Part shown: positions 41,495-51,500 of the stretch, piece by piece
How positions within the stretch are numbered: the stretch's first letter is position 1
How the letters are laid out: each line of letters begins with the position of its first letter
Assembly: GCF_012927205.1 (NCBI RefSeq)
Contig: NZ_JABBGC010000002.1
Span: forward strand, 1,550,001-1,614,000
Reading direction: 5' to 3'
Origin: Chitinophaga fulva
Lineage (GTDB): Bacteria > Bacteroidota > Bacteroidia > Chitinophagales > Chitinophagaceae
DNA: 64,000 nt
Notes under the pieces: generated by a model
What the model was told of the DNA's origin: nothing
The model's input: the letters and a program-made list of their open reading frames with translations, nothing else
The model's database searches: none
Translations under genes and position numbers: made by a program

Positions 41495-42691
41495 ATGATG
41501 CAGCAACATATCCTCACCGCTCCGCAGGCCAGAAAAATAATCCTTCATGCCGCAGGACTGGCTCAGCTCGGCCAGTTCGGCAAAGGGATCGAGGCCGTTT
41601 ACAAACTGATCGATCACCTCGGTTTTATCCAGATTGATACCAACTATGTGGTGGAGCGGGCGCATCACCATGCTATTGCCGCGCGTGTACCGGACTATAA
41701 ACCGGAATGGATTGATGAGCTGATGGCAGATGGAAGCATCTTTGAATTTTTCACCTACGGTACCGGATATATTCCCATGTATGAGTTCCGCTTTTCACTG
41801 CCTGTGAAAGAAGGTTTTTTATCCAGGAGAAAACCGCTGACACAACCGGAGATCAACCTGATGAACAAGGTACTTGATAGAATTGGCCGTGAAGGCCCGC
41901 TGATGGTAAAGGACTTTGAAAACGACCGGCCGGTGGCAAGCTCCGGCTGGTGGGATTGGCGGCCGGCAAAGCTGGCATTGGAGCGGTTATTCCTCGATGG
42001 CAGCCTGATGTGCACCCGTGAGAAAAATTTCCATAAGGTATATGACCTGCCTAAAAACCTGGTGCCGGCGGATGTGGACACTACCATGCCTGCGCCGGAA
42101 GAATATGCAAGGCACGTTATCCGCCGTTCTTTGCAGGCGCTAGGTATCGCCTACGCCAAAGACATCGCCTGGCGCGGACACTACGCAAAAGATAACCCGG
42201 TAAAAGCAACGTTGGAAAAGATGGTGGCTGAAGGTGAAATATGCCTCGTCAGTATCAAAGGACAAAACACCGCTCCCCTTTATATGTTGCCTGATTACAA
42301 AGACAAAAAAATAAAGCTGAGCGGTGATGCATTTATTCTTTCTCCGTTCGATACGGTAAATGTGCTCCGTCACCGTTTAAAAGACTTCTTTGATTTCGAC
42401 TACCAGATAGAGTGTTTTGTTCCCCAGGCAAAGCGCAAGTACGGATACTTTTCACTGCCCATATTGGTAGGCGATACCTTTGTGGCCAGAATGGATTCTA
42501 AAGCTGATCGTAAAAACCGTACGCTAACAGTACACAATCTTCATACAGAATCCCTGCCACTCTCCCAGCCGATGATCAGCAAGATCGCCAATGCCATCAA
42601 ATCATTCGCGAAGTTCAATCAATGCTGGCAAGTCGACATCAAAAAATCAAATCATAAACAGCTGGTCAAAGCTATTAAGGACGCCCTTTGA
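41495..42691 (+). CDS. YcaQ/AlkX-like winged-helix DNA glycosylase (HTH_42 family)
   Basis: This is 398 residues (ATG at 41495, a second ATG at once). The N-terminal winged-helix part reads TAPQARKIILHAAGLAQ and GFIQIDTNYVVERAHHH. The family's catalytic Q-x-D motif is present as QID (Q46-D48), which marks the YcaQ/AlkX branch rather than the AlkZ branch (QxQ). ELMADGSIFEFFTYG and the long C-terminal region with ILSPFDTVNVLRHRLKDFFD are also typical. Family members unhook interstrand crosslinks or excise bulky alkyl adducts. Its presence near a natural product cluster could suggest self-protection, but it is also common elsewhere. The stop abuts the stop of the convergent secreted protein gene. 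Confidence 0.88.
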   Translation: MMQQHILTAPQARKIILHAAGLAQLGQFGKGIEAVYKLIDHLGFIQIDTNYVVERAHHHAIAARVPDYKPEWIDELMADGSIFEFFTYGTGYIPMYEFRFSLPVKEGFLSRRKPLTQPEINLMNKVLDRIGREGPLMVKDFENDRPVASSGWWDWRPAKLALERLFLDGSLMCTREKNFHKVYDLPKNLVPADVDTTMPAPEEYARHVIRRSLQALGIAYAKDIAWRGHYAKDNPVKATLEKMVAEGEICLVSIKGQNTAPLYMLPDYKDKKIKLSGDAFILSPFDTVNVLRHRLKDFFDFDYQIECFVPQAKRKYGYFSLPILVGDTFVARMDSKADRKNRTLTVHNLHTESLPLSQPMISKIANAIKSFAKFNQCWQVDIKKSNHKQLVKAIKDAL

Positions 42692-43525
42692 TTACTTATT
42701 GTATATCGGGCTTCTTTTCAGCATATAACGCAGGGCATCCCGGTATGAACCCTCATTATTTAAAAATGCGGTACGCCTGTTCGCAAATATTTTCTCATTC
42801 TGTTTGTTGAAAACACTCAGGCTAACTTCATTCTCATATTGGTTTTCAATGGTAGTACTATTGGAATTGTCGTTCTGCCTTTTATTGCCTTCTACTTTAG
42901 TAGTACTGGAACCCGAGGAGTTCACGCTTTCCTTTACACTACGGGACAATGTACCCTGTAAAACAAATTCAGCGCCTAATATCCGGCAAAGCTCATCATA
43001 GGTATATCCCTTAATGGTGTTGCCGTCAATCCCCTTTTTGTACAACAGCGCATTCGTGGTGTTAGGGTCCTGGAACTTGTACTGACCGTCCCTATTGCTC
43101 AGGTACACATAGGTATCATTCTGTAACTTCTCTCCTTTTTCGGTGACCTGTTGCAGGGGCTCATTGACGGCGATATACCTGAATGGCAGAATGGCGACCA
43201 GTCCTGGTTCAATGGGGCGGCCGCTTTCAACAGGCTCTCTGCCTGCGTTGGCCGCAGGTGCGCTGATCACTTCCACTCTTCCGCTGCTAAAGGTAATTTT
43301 GTTGATGTCGGATTTTTTCAGTTCATATACCAGCGTTTCCCCGGTATGAATAAATTTAACCGTGTTTGTCTGCATTTCAGTGATCTTCCCATGCTTTTCC
43401 TCTCCGCTTAGCATCAGCACTACATCTTCTTTACTGCCAGATACTTTGCCGGTCTGCGCGTTTAAAGAAAAACAGCTCAGTAACATCAATAAAACGGTCA
43501 CTGAAAATTTCAACATTCTGATCAT
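42692..43525 (-). CDS. Secreted protein of unknown function, last gene of the peptide cluster operon
   Basis: This is 277 residues with the signal peptide MLKFSVTVLLMLLSCFSLNA (second in-frame ATG). The first third, after TGKVSGSKEDVVLMLSGEEKHGKI, looks like a small beta domain. From about 105 it has GLVAILPFRYIAVNEP and CRILGAEFVLQGTLSRS, which recalls CsgG-like or DUF-type periplasmic proteins that handle outer membrane assembly, but I do not claim a family. A Ser/Asn-rich region follows. It starts 30 bases after the upstream receptor stop on the same strand, so it is likely co-transcribed with receptor, thioesterase and exporter. Confidence 0.75.
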   Translation of the reverse strand: MIRMLKFSVTVLLMLLSCFSLNAQTGKVSGSKEDVVLMLSGEEKHGKITEMQTNTVKFIHTGETLVYELKKSDINKITFSSGRVEVISAPAANAGREPVESGRPIEPGLVAILPFRYIAVNEPLQQVTEKGEKLQNDTYVYLSNRDGQYKFQDPNTTNALLYKKGIDGNTIKGYTYDELCRILGAEFVLQGTLSRSVKESVNSSGSSTTKVEGNKRQNDNSNSTTIENQYENEVSLSVFNKQNEKIFANRRTAFLNNEGSYRDALRYMLKRSPIYNK

Positions 43526-43555
43526 GATAAAAATATTAGGGCTTTGAAAATTATG

Positions 43556-46045
43556 CTACTTTTTCTCCGTCTTCACCCTTTTCTGTTCATCCGATGCGCC
43601 GCTTTCACGTTTGTCTGTCACATCTTTCTTATCATTTTTATTAAAGCGATAAGTAAACGCCAGTTTCAATACCTGTGACTGCCATTGGCCGCGCATAGAG
43701 ATATCAATATTCTGATAACGGCTCGCAGCGTTGTACCTGTTCCAGCCGAAGATATCAGATGCGCTCAGGCGGATAGTGCCCTGCTTACCGAGGATATCTT
43801 TTTGCACGCCGGCATGCAACGACCCTATTGGCTGAACCAAAAACGTGCCATCGATGCTCCGCGATGCCCAGGTGCCCATAAATTGGAAGCCCCAGCCACT
43901 TTTCAACTTCACCTGCTGCATCAGCTGGCCGGTGAAAACACCGGCTTTCAACCGGAATGGTTCGTTGTTGATCGTACCGGAATAATCGTAGTTGTTATAA
44001 TCCATGTAGATGACGGTCGCCATGTTATCACCTATGGGTATCTGGGCGTTTAAATTGGCTCCCAGCACTTTACGGGTATTCAGGTTCTCCGGCCGCTGAT
44101 AGGTTTCATTCTTGGTGGCATCCTGCAGGATGACATCCTGGATAATATCTGTTGTCCGGTTATACAGCAGTGTGAACATCAATGCGCCTTCCCATACACT
44201 GTAGCCCAGTTCTACGTCATGGCTGTATTGCGGGTTCAGGTAGGGGTTTCCTTCGTTGTAGGTATACTGGTCCAGGTAGAAACGGAATGGGTTCATACTG
44301 CGGTAATCCGGCCGCTCTATCCGTCGTCCGTAGGACAATGTTACTTTGCTTTCCTTGTCAAGATCGTAGGCCAGGAAAGCTGTCGGGAAGAACTGCAGAT
44401 AACTGCGGGAAAATGTTTGTCCGTTGTTTTTCTGTTCTCCTTTCAGCCAGGTCTGTTCTGCCCGGAGACCCACCTGAAATTCCCAGGCCTCGTGTTGATG
44501 CCGGAGGTTCAGGTACGCCGCATTGATATTTTCTTTATAGAGAAAATGATTGCTCAGGGTATCATTCTTTTTCCAGCCGGTAGTCACGCCATCGAAATAC
44601 TGCGCATTATTGTCCGTATTGACAAACGACGTTTTCAGGCCCGCTTCCAGGCGTGTACCTGCTGACAACGGACGGGTATAATCCGCTTTCAGGCTGTAGA
44701 TACTGATTTTCCCCGGCAGGTCTGCCAGGAACAGCTTGTGTGGTGCCGCCTCGCTGCTGTCGGGTTTATAATAACGGTTATCAAAATGCTGCTCGCTGGT
44801 ACTGTTGTACGACAGGTAGTCGGCATTTATCAGCAGGTCATGTCCTACCGTATCAAATACATGTTTCAGGCTAACATTCGCTTCCATGTTGTCCCATTGG
44901 CCTTTTGTGGTAGCTGGTGCGTCTACGCGGGTTATCATAGTGCCGTCCCCGTTTTTTAGCAATGTATTATTGGTACTGGCTGATGTGGAGGGATTATGAA
45001 ACCCTCCCACGGCAACGCCTATAGTAGTTTTAGCGCCGGCGTAATAGTCCAGTCCCAGTTTTCCGGTAGTACTTTGTCCAGTCGTTTTGGTGTAAGTATG
45101 CTGATCATAAATACTGGTGATTTTATCATCACCGTTGCGAAAGTTACGGACAATATAATAATCTTCAAAACTCTTGCGGTAGCTATAACCGGCATTTCCG
45201 TAAAAATTAATATGCTTGCTGCTATAATTAAAGTTGAGGGTCTGGGTGGTGCCAGGATATCTTCCTTGTAAGGCGGTAAGGACAATGTTTCCGTTGAAAC
45301 CGTCCGTCTTCATTTTTTTTCTTTTGATATTAATGACCCCATTACCGGCCGCATCATATTTTGCCGGCGGGTTAGACATGATCTCGATCTGTTCCAGTTG
45401 TGAGGCGGGCATATTCCGCAGGAAGGCGGTCAGCTCTCCTCCCGAGAGGTAAGCAGGTCTGTCGTCTATCATTACTTTTACGCCTTGTTTACCTTTGATG
45501 GAGATACCGCCGTTCTTATCCACCAACACACCGGGCAGCTTTTCCATCACATCCATAGCACTGCCTCCTGCTGCCATGATGGATGACTCCACATTCACAA
45601 CAGTGCGGTCCAGCTGTTGTTCTATAAAAGGTTTTTTAGCCGCTACGGTCACTCCTTTCAGGTTGCTGGCGTCTGTTTGCAGAACAGCATTGTCCAGCGT
45701 TACCTGTGGCTGGTCCAGGCTAAAAACCGGGCCGTTCCACTCTTTGTATCCTATGTAAGTAATGGTAACAAAATAACGGTTGAAAGGAATACCTTCCAGC
45801 TGCCAGCCCCCGGTAGTATCAGACAGGGTGACTTTCACCAGGGAGGAATCTGCCGCTTTTTTGAGCAGTACGGTGGCGGCAACAACCGGCTGCTGCGCTG
45901 CATCGCGTAGCTGGCCGGTAATTTTGCCGGTTTGTGCGTTAGCGGCAACAGATAACATCAGTAAAACCAACGGCAACATCCATTGTTTTACCACACTTTT
46001 TGGGGAACCGGGTGTCATAGTAGTGTTTTCTATAGTTGTGTACAT
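43556..46045 (-). CDS. Outer membrane beta-barrel receptor (TonB-dependent receptor-like) in the NRPS operon
   Basis: This is 829 residues. The n-region from the ATG at 46045 is long; an ATG at 46018 is possible, with a signal peptide ending LSVAANAQTG. The N-terminal CarboxypepD_reg fold (GKITGQLRDAAQQPVVAATVLLKK) precedes a plug: GSAMDVMEKLPGVLVDKNGG, VKVMIDDRPAYLS and LEQIEIMSNPPAKYDAAGNG. The barrel ends LKLAFTYRFNKN, then a 25-residue charged tail that is unusual, since the last strand is normally at the C-terminus. It starts 17 bases after the thioesterase stop. It is probably an outer membrane route or receptor for the peptide product, in import or export. It is paralogous to the 19548-17134 receptor. 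Confidence 0.88.
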   Translation of the reverse strand: MYTTIENTTMTPGSPKSVVKQWMLPLVLLMLSVAANAQTGKITGQLRDAAQQPVVAATVLLKKAADSSLVKVTLSDTTGGWQLEGIPFNRYFVTITYIGYKEWNGPVFSLDQPQVTLDNAVLQTDASNLKGVTVAAKKPFIEQQLDRTVVNVESSIMAAGGSAMDVMEKLPGVLVDKNGGISIKGKQGVKVMIDDRPAYLSGGELTAFLRNMPASQLEQIEIMSNPPAKYDAAGNGVINIKRKKMKTDGFNGNIVLTALQGRYPGTTQTLNFNYSSKHINFYGNAGYSYRKSFEDYYIVRNFRNGDDKITSIYDQHTYTKTTGQSTTGKLGLDYYAGAKTTIGVAVGGFHNPSTSASTNNTLLKNGDGTMITRVDAPATTKGQWDNMEANVSLKHVFDTVGHDLLINADYLSYNSTSEQHFDNRYYKPDSSEAAPHKLFLADLPGKISIYSLKADYTRPLSAGTRLEAGLKTSFVNTDNNAQYFDGVTTGWKKNDTLSNHFLYKENINAAYLNLRHQHEAWEFQVGLRAEQTWLKGEQKNNGQTFSRSYLQFFPTAFLAYDLDKESKVTLSYGRRIERPDYRSMNPFRFYLDQYTYNEGNPYLNPQYSHDVELGYSVWEGALMFTLLYNRTTDIIQDVILQDATKNETYQRPENLNTRKVLGANLNAQIPIGDNMATVIYMDYNNYDYSGTINNEPFRLKAGVFTGQLMQQVKLKSGWGFQFMGTWASRSIDGTFLVQPIGSLHAGVQKDILGKQGTIRLSASDIFGWNRYNAASRYQNIDISMRGQWQSQVLKLAFTYRFNKNDKKDVTDKRESGASDEQKRVKTEKK

Positions 46046-46062
46046 TTTATGAAAAGATTTTT

Positions 46063-46794
46063 TCAGCTATGCTGTGGGGTTAACGCCACATCGCGAATGA
46101 GCATGGCTATATTCTGGAATTGATGAAGAATAAAGAAATGGTTTCCGGGATAGCGCAGTATACGAACGTCTTTCTCCGTTTCAAGCGCCCATCCGGCGGT
46201 CTGACTGGCAGTGATTTCTTCGGTAGCCCCTGTGATAACGGTGACGCCTGTACTGTATTTGTCCATCGACTGGTACTGATAAGTTTCCAGCGCCTTCATA
46301 TCTTCCCGGATCACCGGCAGAAAAAACTCCATCAGGTCCGGGTCGGCCAACAAAGCGTCGGGCATGCCGCCCATCACTTTCAATTCTGCCATCAGCTGCT
46401 CATCGGATAAAACGTGCAGCAGCCTCCGCTGATCGTTAAAAACAGGCGCCGCACAGCCGGTAACGAAAAAATGTAAAGGGAGCGCCTTCCACTCCTCCTT
46501 CAACCGGTGCACCAGCAGGTTGCCTAACACCGCGCCCATAGAATGGCCATACAGCACGTAAGGCGATTTTATATGTGGCAATAACTGTTGATAGAGATCA
46601 GCTGCCATCGCATGCATATCAGACAGCAACGGCTCCGCCAACCTCTTCCCACGGCCCGGCAATTCCAGCGTAACCATATCTATATACCTGCCTAAAAAAG
46701 GTTGCAGGTCACGGAAAGAGTAACTGTTTCCGCCTGCATACGGAATGCATATCAGTTTAGTTTTCTGTAACATCTCAATTACTTTTTTTGACAT
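46063..46794 (-). CDS. Type II thioesterase (GrsT-like, NRPS editing)
   Basis: This is 243 residues with the alpha/beta hydrolase TEII signature: LICIPYAGGNSYSFRDL, LELPGRGKRLAEPL, nucleophile elbow YGHSMGAVLGN, and a late catalytic His in GNHFFILHQF. It removes misloaded acyl groups from the carrier proteins of the neighbouring synthetase. The ATG at 46794 overlaps the end of the exporter gene by 20 bases; an ATG at 46773 is the alternative start. It is co-transcribed with the exporter and receptor. Confidence 0.93.
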   Translation of the reverse strand: MSKKVIEMLQKTKLICIPYAGGNSYSFRDLQPFLGRYIDMVTLELPGRGKRLAEPLLSDMHAMAADLYQQLLPHIKSPYVLYGHSMGAVLGNLLVHRLKEEWKALPLHFFVTGCAAPVFNDQRRLLHVLSDEQLMAELKVMGGMPDALLADPDLMEFFLPVIREDMKALETYQYQSMDKYSTGVTVITGATEEITASQTAGWALETEKDVRILRYPGNHFFILHQFQNIAMLIRDVALTPQHS

Positions 46795-48469
46795 CGTTTT
46801 CTCCTACAGCCAGGTGCAGTTCACCTGTTGCATTTACCTGTGTATCACTGACAATATTGCCATAGTCGAATTTTATCAGGCGGTCCCCGCAATCGAAATA
46901 GGTATCGTCATGTGTTACGACAATAACGGTTTTACCCATCTGCTTCAGCTCAGGAATAATTTTCTTATAGAAATAAGCTCTGAACACGGGGTCCTGCTCT
47001 GCGGCCCATTCATCCAGCACGATCACATCTTTGTCTTCCAGCATCACATAAATCAGCGCCAACCGCTTCTGTTGCCCTTTTGACAAATCAGCTTTGATCG
47101 ATTTCTTTTTGTCATCAAATACAACGATATTTTCCAGCTCCATTTTACGAAGCCAGAACATCAACCGTTCATTGTCCGGCGCCAGTTCCAGGCCATCATA
47201 GTTTTCATTAAAAAGAATGCTGTCTGTAAAGATGGCCGCAATGCGGTTGCGATAGCCCGGGTATGTCCTGTCAGTTATCACCCGTCCGTTCAGTGATATG
47301 GTACCACTATGCGGCACATACAAGCCCGTCAGCAGGTTCACGAAAGTGCTCTTCCCGCTGCCGTTGCCGCCGGTAATAAAAATGCTTTCCCCTTTTTTAA
47401 TATCAAGGGTCAGTGGCTTTAAACGGAAGGTTTCCGCTCTTCTTTCATCATAATATTCAAACGTAACACCTTCGAAACGGATGCTGTCGAACTTATCACC
47501 GGCAGCAGGCAGGTCGCCATGACCGATAGCGATAGCTTTGGAGGCGTTGATCTTATCATGGAATTGTTCCAGCCGGTCAACGGCTATCTGCATCTGCGTA
47601 AACTCGCTGATGCGGGCCACTACAATACCTACGGGCCCCATCAGGTATAACAGCGTAGCCACAAACTGATTGCCCGCAACGCTTGTCATATGCAGGATAA
47701 CGGGCAGCAGGAAAACGATAATCCCGATGAGCAGGTACCATAAATAATTCCCCATCAGCTCATTTCCCATATACTTGATCAGCGTTTTTATGGTAAGTTC
47801 CTTTACCCGGTGCCGGTTCTGGGAGATATATTTCAGGAAAATATTATCGCTTCGCGTGATGCTCATCTTCACATCTTTAAACCCGCGCAGAAAATCATTG
47901 ACATTTTGCTGATAAATATTTGCCAGGTCACGCACGGTGTTCAGGTCCTTGCTGATAGCCATATTCCGGATATAATACACCACCGCCAGCGTAGAGAGCA
48001 CGCCAAGGATCAGCAAGGCGCCGTAGAAATTGGTGTAGAACAAATAAGTCAACCCTATTAACACCATAACGATGGAGTTAAATGTTTCGATAAAAACATT
48101 GGGAAAACGTTGCAGGGTAGTAACGTCTGCGGTGGCTGTACGAACTTTTTCTTCTCCCAGCTTAACATATTCTTCATAATCTGAAAAGCGCAGTTTTTCA
48201 AAAACAGATAATCCCAGATCATTCCCTAATTCATAGGTAAGCCGGATCGTGTAGGATTGAAAGGCCCTGGCGGTAAAAAAAGACACCAGGATCATGACTA
48301 CATATATCTGCCAGTCGTATCCCTGTACAAACGGAAGAGCAGTTCCCGCAATTTTGCTGTTGATCAGCAATAGCAGGCCCATAGACCACACACTATTGAT
48401 CAGCCCAAGCAATAACAACAGGATGTAAAACAACTTCGATTTTTTCTGAAGCAAGCTTATTAATCTCAT
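46775..48469 (-). CDS. Cyclic peptide exporter, ABC transporter with fused membrane and ATPase domains (SyrD/PvdE family)
   Basis: This is 564 residues from the ATG at 48469, which starts MRLISLLQKKSKLFYILLLLL; the longer frame to 48679 runs into the synthetase gene and lacks family features. Six membrane helices fill about 1-320. The ATPase has Walker A FITGGNGSGKST, signature LSKGQQKRL and Walker B VIVLDEWAAEQDP; the DEWAAEQDP form is characteristic of the SyrD/PvdE-type cyclic peptide transporter family. It should export the peptide made by the adjacent synthetase across the inner membrane. It starts 86 bases after the synthetase stop, behind an intrinsic terminator, so it may have its own promoter or depend on readthrough. 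Confidence 0.93.
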   Translation of the reverse strand: MRLISLLQKKSKLFYILLLLLGLINSVWSMGLLLLINSKIAGTALPFVQGYDWQIYVVMILVSFFTARAFQSYTIRLTYELGNDLGLSVFEKLRFSDYEEYVKLGEEKVRTATADVTTLQRFPNVFIETFNSIVMVLIGLTYLFYTNFYGALLILGVLSTLAVVYYIRNMAISKDLNTVRDLANIYQQNVNDFLRGFKDVKMSITRSDNIFLKYISQNRHRVKELTIKTLIKYMGNELMGNYLWYLLIGIIVFLLPVILHMTSVAGNQFVATLLYLMGPVGIVVARISEFTQMQIAVDRLEQFHDKINASKAIAIGHGDLPAAGDKFDSIRFEGVTFEYYDERRAETFRLKPLTLDIKKGESIFITGGNGSGKSTFVNLLTGLYVPHSGTISLNGRVITDRTYPGYRNRIAAIFTDSILFNENYDGLELAPDNERLMFWLRKMELENIVVFDDKKKSIKADLSKGQQKRLALIYVMLEDKDVIVLDEWAAEQDPVFRAYFYKKIIPELKQMGKTVIVVTHDDTYFDCGDRLIKFDYGNIVSDTQVNATGELHLAVGENDVKKSN

Positions 48470-48508
48470 ACGTCCCGGATTTCTAAAATTGATTAAACAA
48501 TAAATATC

Positions 48509-48553
48509 AAAAAAAGGAATGCCGCCCGGGCCGAAGCCCTGGGCAGCTATTCC
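48509..48553 (-). terminator. UUCG-loop intrinsic terminator between NRPS and exporter genes
   Basis: On the minus strand, 2 bases after the TAG at 48556, a GC-rich hairpin (48516-48553) closes on a TTCG tetraloop and ends in T7 (complement of A7 at 48509-48515). The stem GGAAT...GCCC.GGGC / GCCCGGGC.GCATTCC has two bulged A residues. It should end or strongly reduce transcription before the exporter gene. Confidence 0.85.
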
Positions 48554-48555
48554 GC

Positions 48556-51500
48556 CTAATGTGCTGATAACTGTTCGTTGAGGTATTGTGCCAATACCAC
48601 GGCGTTCTCCTGTTTTAACATGGAGAAGTGATCGCCCGGCGCCGTAAATAGTTTTACCGCTTTCGTGTGGGTATCCCATCCAAGGCTTTCCGGTTTATCT
48701 TTCCATTGCGCAGCTGCAGCTTTAACAATGTGCAGGTTGGCATTTGTCTGCCCCTCCACCTGGTAGCTGTTCAGCACCTCGATGTTGCTCACCTTGATAT
48801 CCGTTAACCGCATGATAAAGTCAACATGTGCCAGCCTGTCCTCACTCACTTTCCCTTTCAGGTAGTTCGAGATAAACGGTACCACGGCCTTCATTTCCAA
48901 TGGTTGCACCAGTTGTTTTAATCCGGTTACCCATGCAGGTGGTGTGGTGGTGATCACATTATTTTCCTGCAACACTTCTACTACTGAATCATAGAAGATC
49001 TCCTGGTAGCTGATAGCGCCCTGGTTCAGTACATCGATATGTCCGGGATGCGCATCTGCATCCAGTATCGCTGCGAACGCCACTGTTTCTCCGGCAGCTT
49101 CCAGCTGGCGGGTCATCTCATACAACACGTACGCGCCGAACGAGTGGGCAATGAAGCGGTACGGACCATGCGGCTGCAGTGCTTTTATCCAGCGGATGTT
49201 TTGTGCAGCAATAGCGGCGATCGTGTAGAGCGGCCGTTCTCCTTCCAATACGCCAGGCATTTGTATGCCATATACCGCAGCTGTATCGGTGAGTGCTTTG
49301 GCCAGTTCATCGTAGCCATCGCTCAAACCATCCTGGCCAGGAATAATGAACACGGTGGTCCGGCTGTTGCTTTTGTTTAACGGTATGATGTGGCTTTCTC
49401 CGGTAGCGGTGGCTGTTTGTTCGCCGGCATCCGGTGCTGCCAGGCTGGCGGCCAGTCCGGCGATGGTAGGCGTATCGAAGATATTGCTGAGGGCAATTTC
49501 TTTGCCCAGCTTCCGGCGGATAGCGGCGATCAGGCGGATAGACAATAATGAGTGGCCTCCTAGTGCAAAGAAGTCGTCATGAATACCTACCTGGTCTACT
49601 TCCAGCAACTGCTGCCAGATGTCTGTTAGTATTTCTTCCGTTTCATTCCGGGGCGCTACGTAAGTGTTCCCGGAGAGTGTGCCTGCGTCCGGATCAGGTA
49701 AAGCTTTGCGGTCTACCTTGCCATTAGGCGTTATCGGTATCCTGTCGATTTTAATCAGCAGGGATGGCACCATGTAATCCGGGAGCTTTTCTTCCAGGTA
49801 ACTGATGATGGCCGCCCGGTCGAATGTTCCGTCCGGTAAGATGTAGGCTATCAACGATTTGTTATCGGTGCTGCCCTTAGCCACTACCACGGCCTGACTT
49901 ACGCCTTCGCACTGTTCCAGCGCGTTTTCGATCTCGCCCAGTTCTATGCGGTAGCCGCGTATTTTCACCTGGTCATCTATTCTTCCGAGGTATTCAATGC
50001 TGCCATCCGGTAACCAGCGGCCCAGGTCACCCGTGCGGTACAGGCGTGCTGCTGCTTTTCCGGAGAAGTGGTCCGGGATGAATTTTTCTGCCGTAAGCTC
50101 AGGACGATAGAGATAACCACGTGCCACCCCTTCACCACCGGCGCATATTTCACCGGTTACACCTACCGGGCACAGTTCCCTGTGCTGGTCCAGTATGTAT
50201 ACCTGTACTTTGGCGACAGGATTGCCGATCACCACCGTGTCGCCACGAAGCGGGTCGTCGGTAAGGCTGGTACATACGGTGTTTTCCGTAGGCCCGTAAG
50301 CGTTAATGACGCGGATACCTTTGGACTGGAAATATTTGGCATCTTCCCGGTTCAGTGGTTCTCCGGCGGACACGATTGTTTTGATAGTGCCCAGTTCCTC
50401 GCGGATAGTGTGCTGGTAAGATGGTGGCAGTACCACCAGTTCCACCTGTTGTTTCCGCACCATATCGCCGAATTTATCAGCGGCCAGCAGGTCTTCTTTC
50501 CGGGGGAGTACAAGGCTACCACCACTTAACAGGGTATTGAAAATTTCGTAACAGGATGCATCAAAGCCGAAAGCTGCAAACTGCAATGTTCTCATACCAG
50601 GTATTAATCTGAGGGATGCTGCCTGGCTTAACGCCAGGTTTACTACACTTTTGTGTTCAATCATTACGCCCTTGGGGTTGCCTGTACTGCCGGATGTATA
50701 AATAACATATGCGAGATGATGCGGTGAAGGGGCAACAGTCAGCGCCTGTGTAGGCTGATTGCTGATCGCCCTGCGGTCTTCATCTGTTCTGATAATATTG
50801 ATATGTTCGGGAATAGCCAGTTCCTCCGCCAGGTCACGGCTGGTGATCAGCATTGTGGCGCGGCTGTCTTCCAACAGGTAGGTAATCCTTGCCTCCGGAT
50901 AGGACGGATCAATAGGCAGATAAGCACCTCCTGCTTTCAGGATACCTAATATCGCGATGATCATTTCCGGTGAACGCTCCAGGCAGACCGGCACCAGTGT
51001 TTCCTGTTGCACACCTTTACCAGCCAGGTAATGCGCCAGCTGATTAGAGCGGATGTCCAGCTCCTGGTAGGTAAGCACCTGCTCTTCAAAAAGCAGGGCA
51101 ATGCTTTCCGGTGCTGCGACCACTCTTTCCTTGAGCAGGTCTATGATCGTTTTGCCGTCACCGTTGTAAGCTGCCGGCATGGCGTTGAAGTCCACCGCAA
51201 TTTGCTCCTGCTCCTGTTTGTTCAGCAATACAACATCGCCGATTTTAGCGGCCGGATGGCCGACAATAAACTCCAACACCTGTTGGAAATGCCCGCGTAA
51301 TGCGGTCACATAGGCGCGGTCCAGCAAGGCTGTATTGTATTTAAACCTCACTGCAACAGCTTCGCCCACTACTGCGGCAATACCTAACGGATAGTTGGCA
51401 TGGTCACGCATCTCGATATTATCCATCTGCAATTGCCACTGGTGGGTGTTCAGCAGATCGCTTACCGGGTAGTTTTCAAATACCAGGAAGTTATCAAACA

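Noticed and set aside
48470..48679. 70-residue N-terminal extension of the exporter
   Set aside because: It is encoded inside the NRPS thioesterase and the terminator; the ATG at 48469 starts the family-like sequence.
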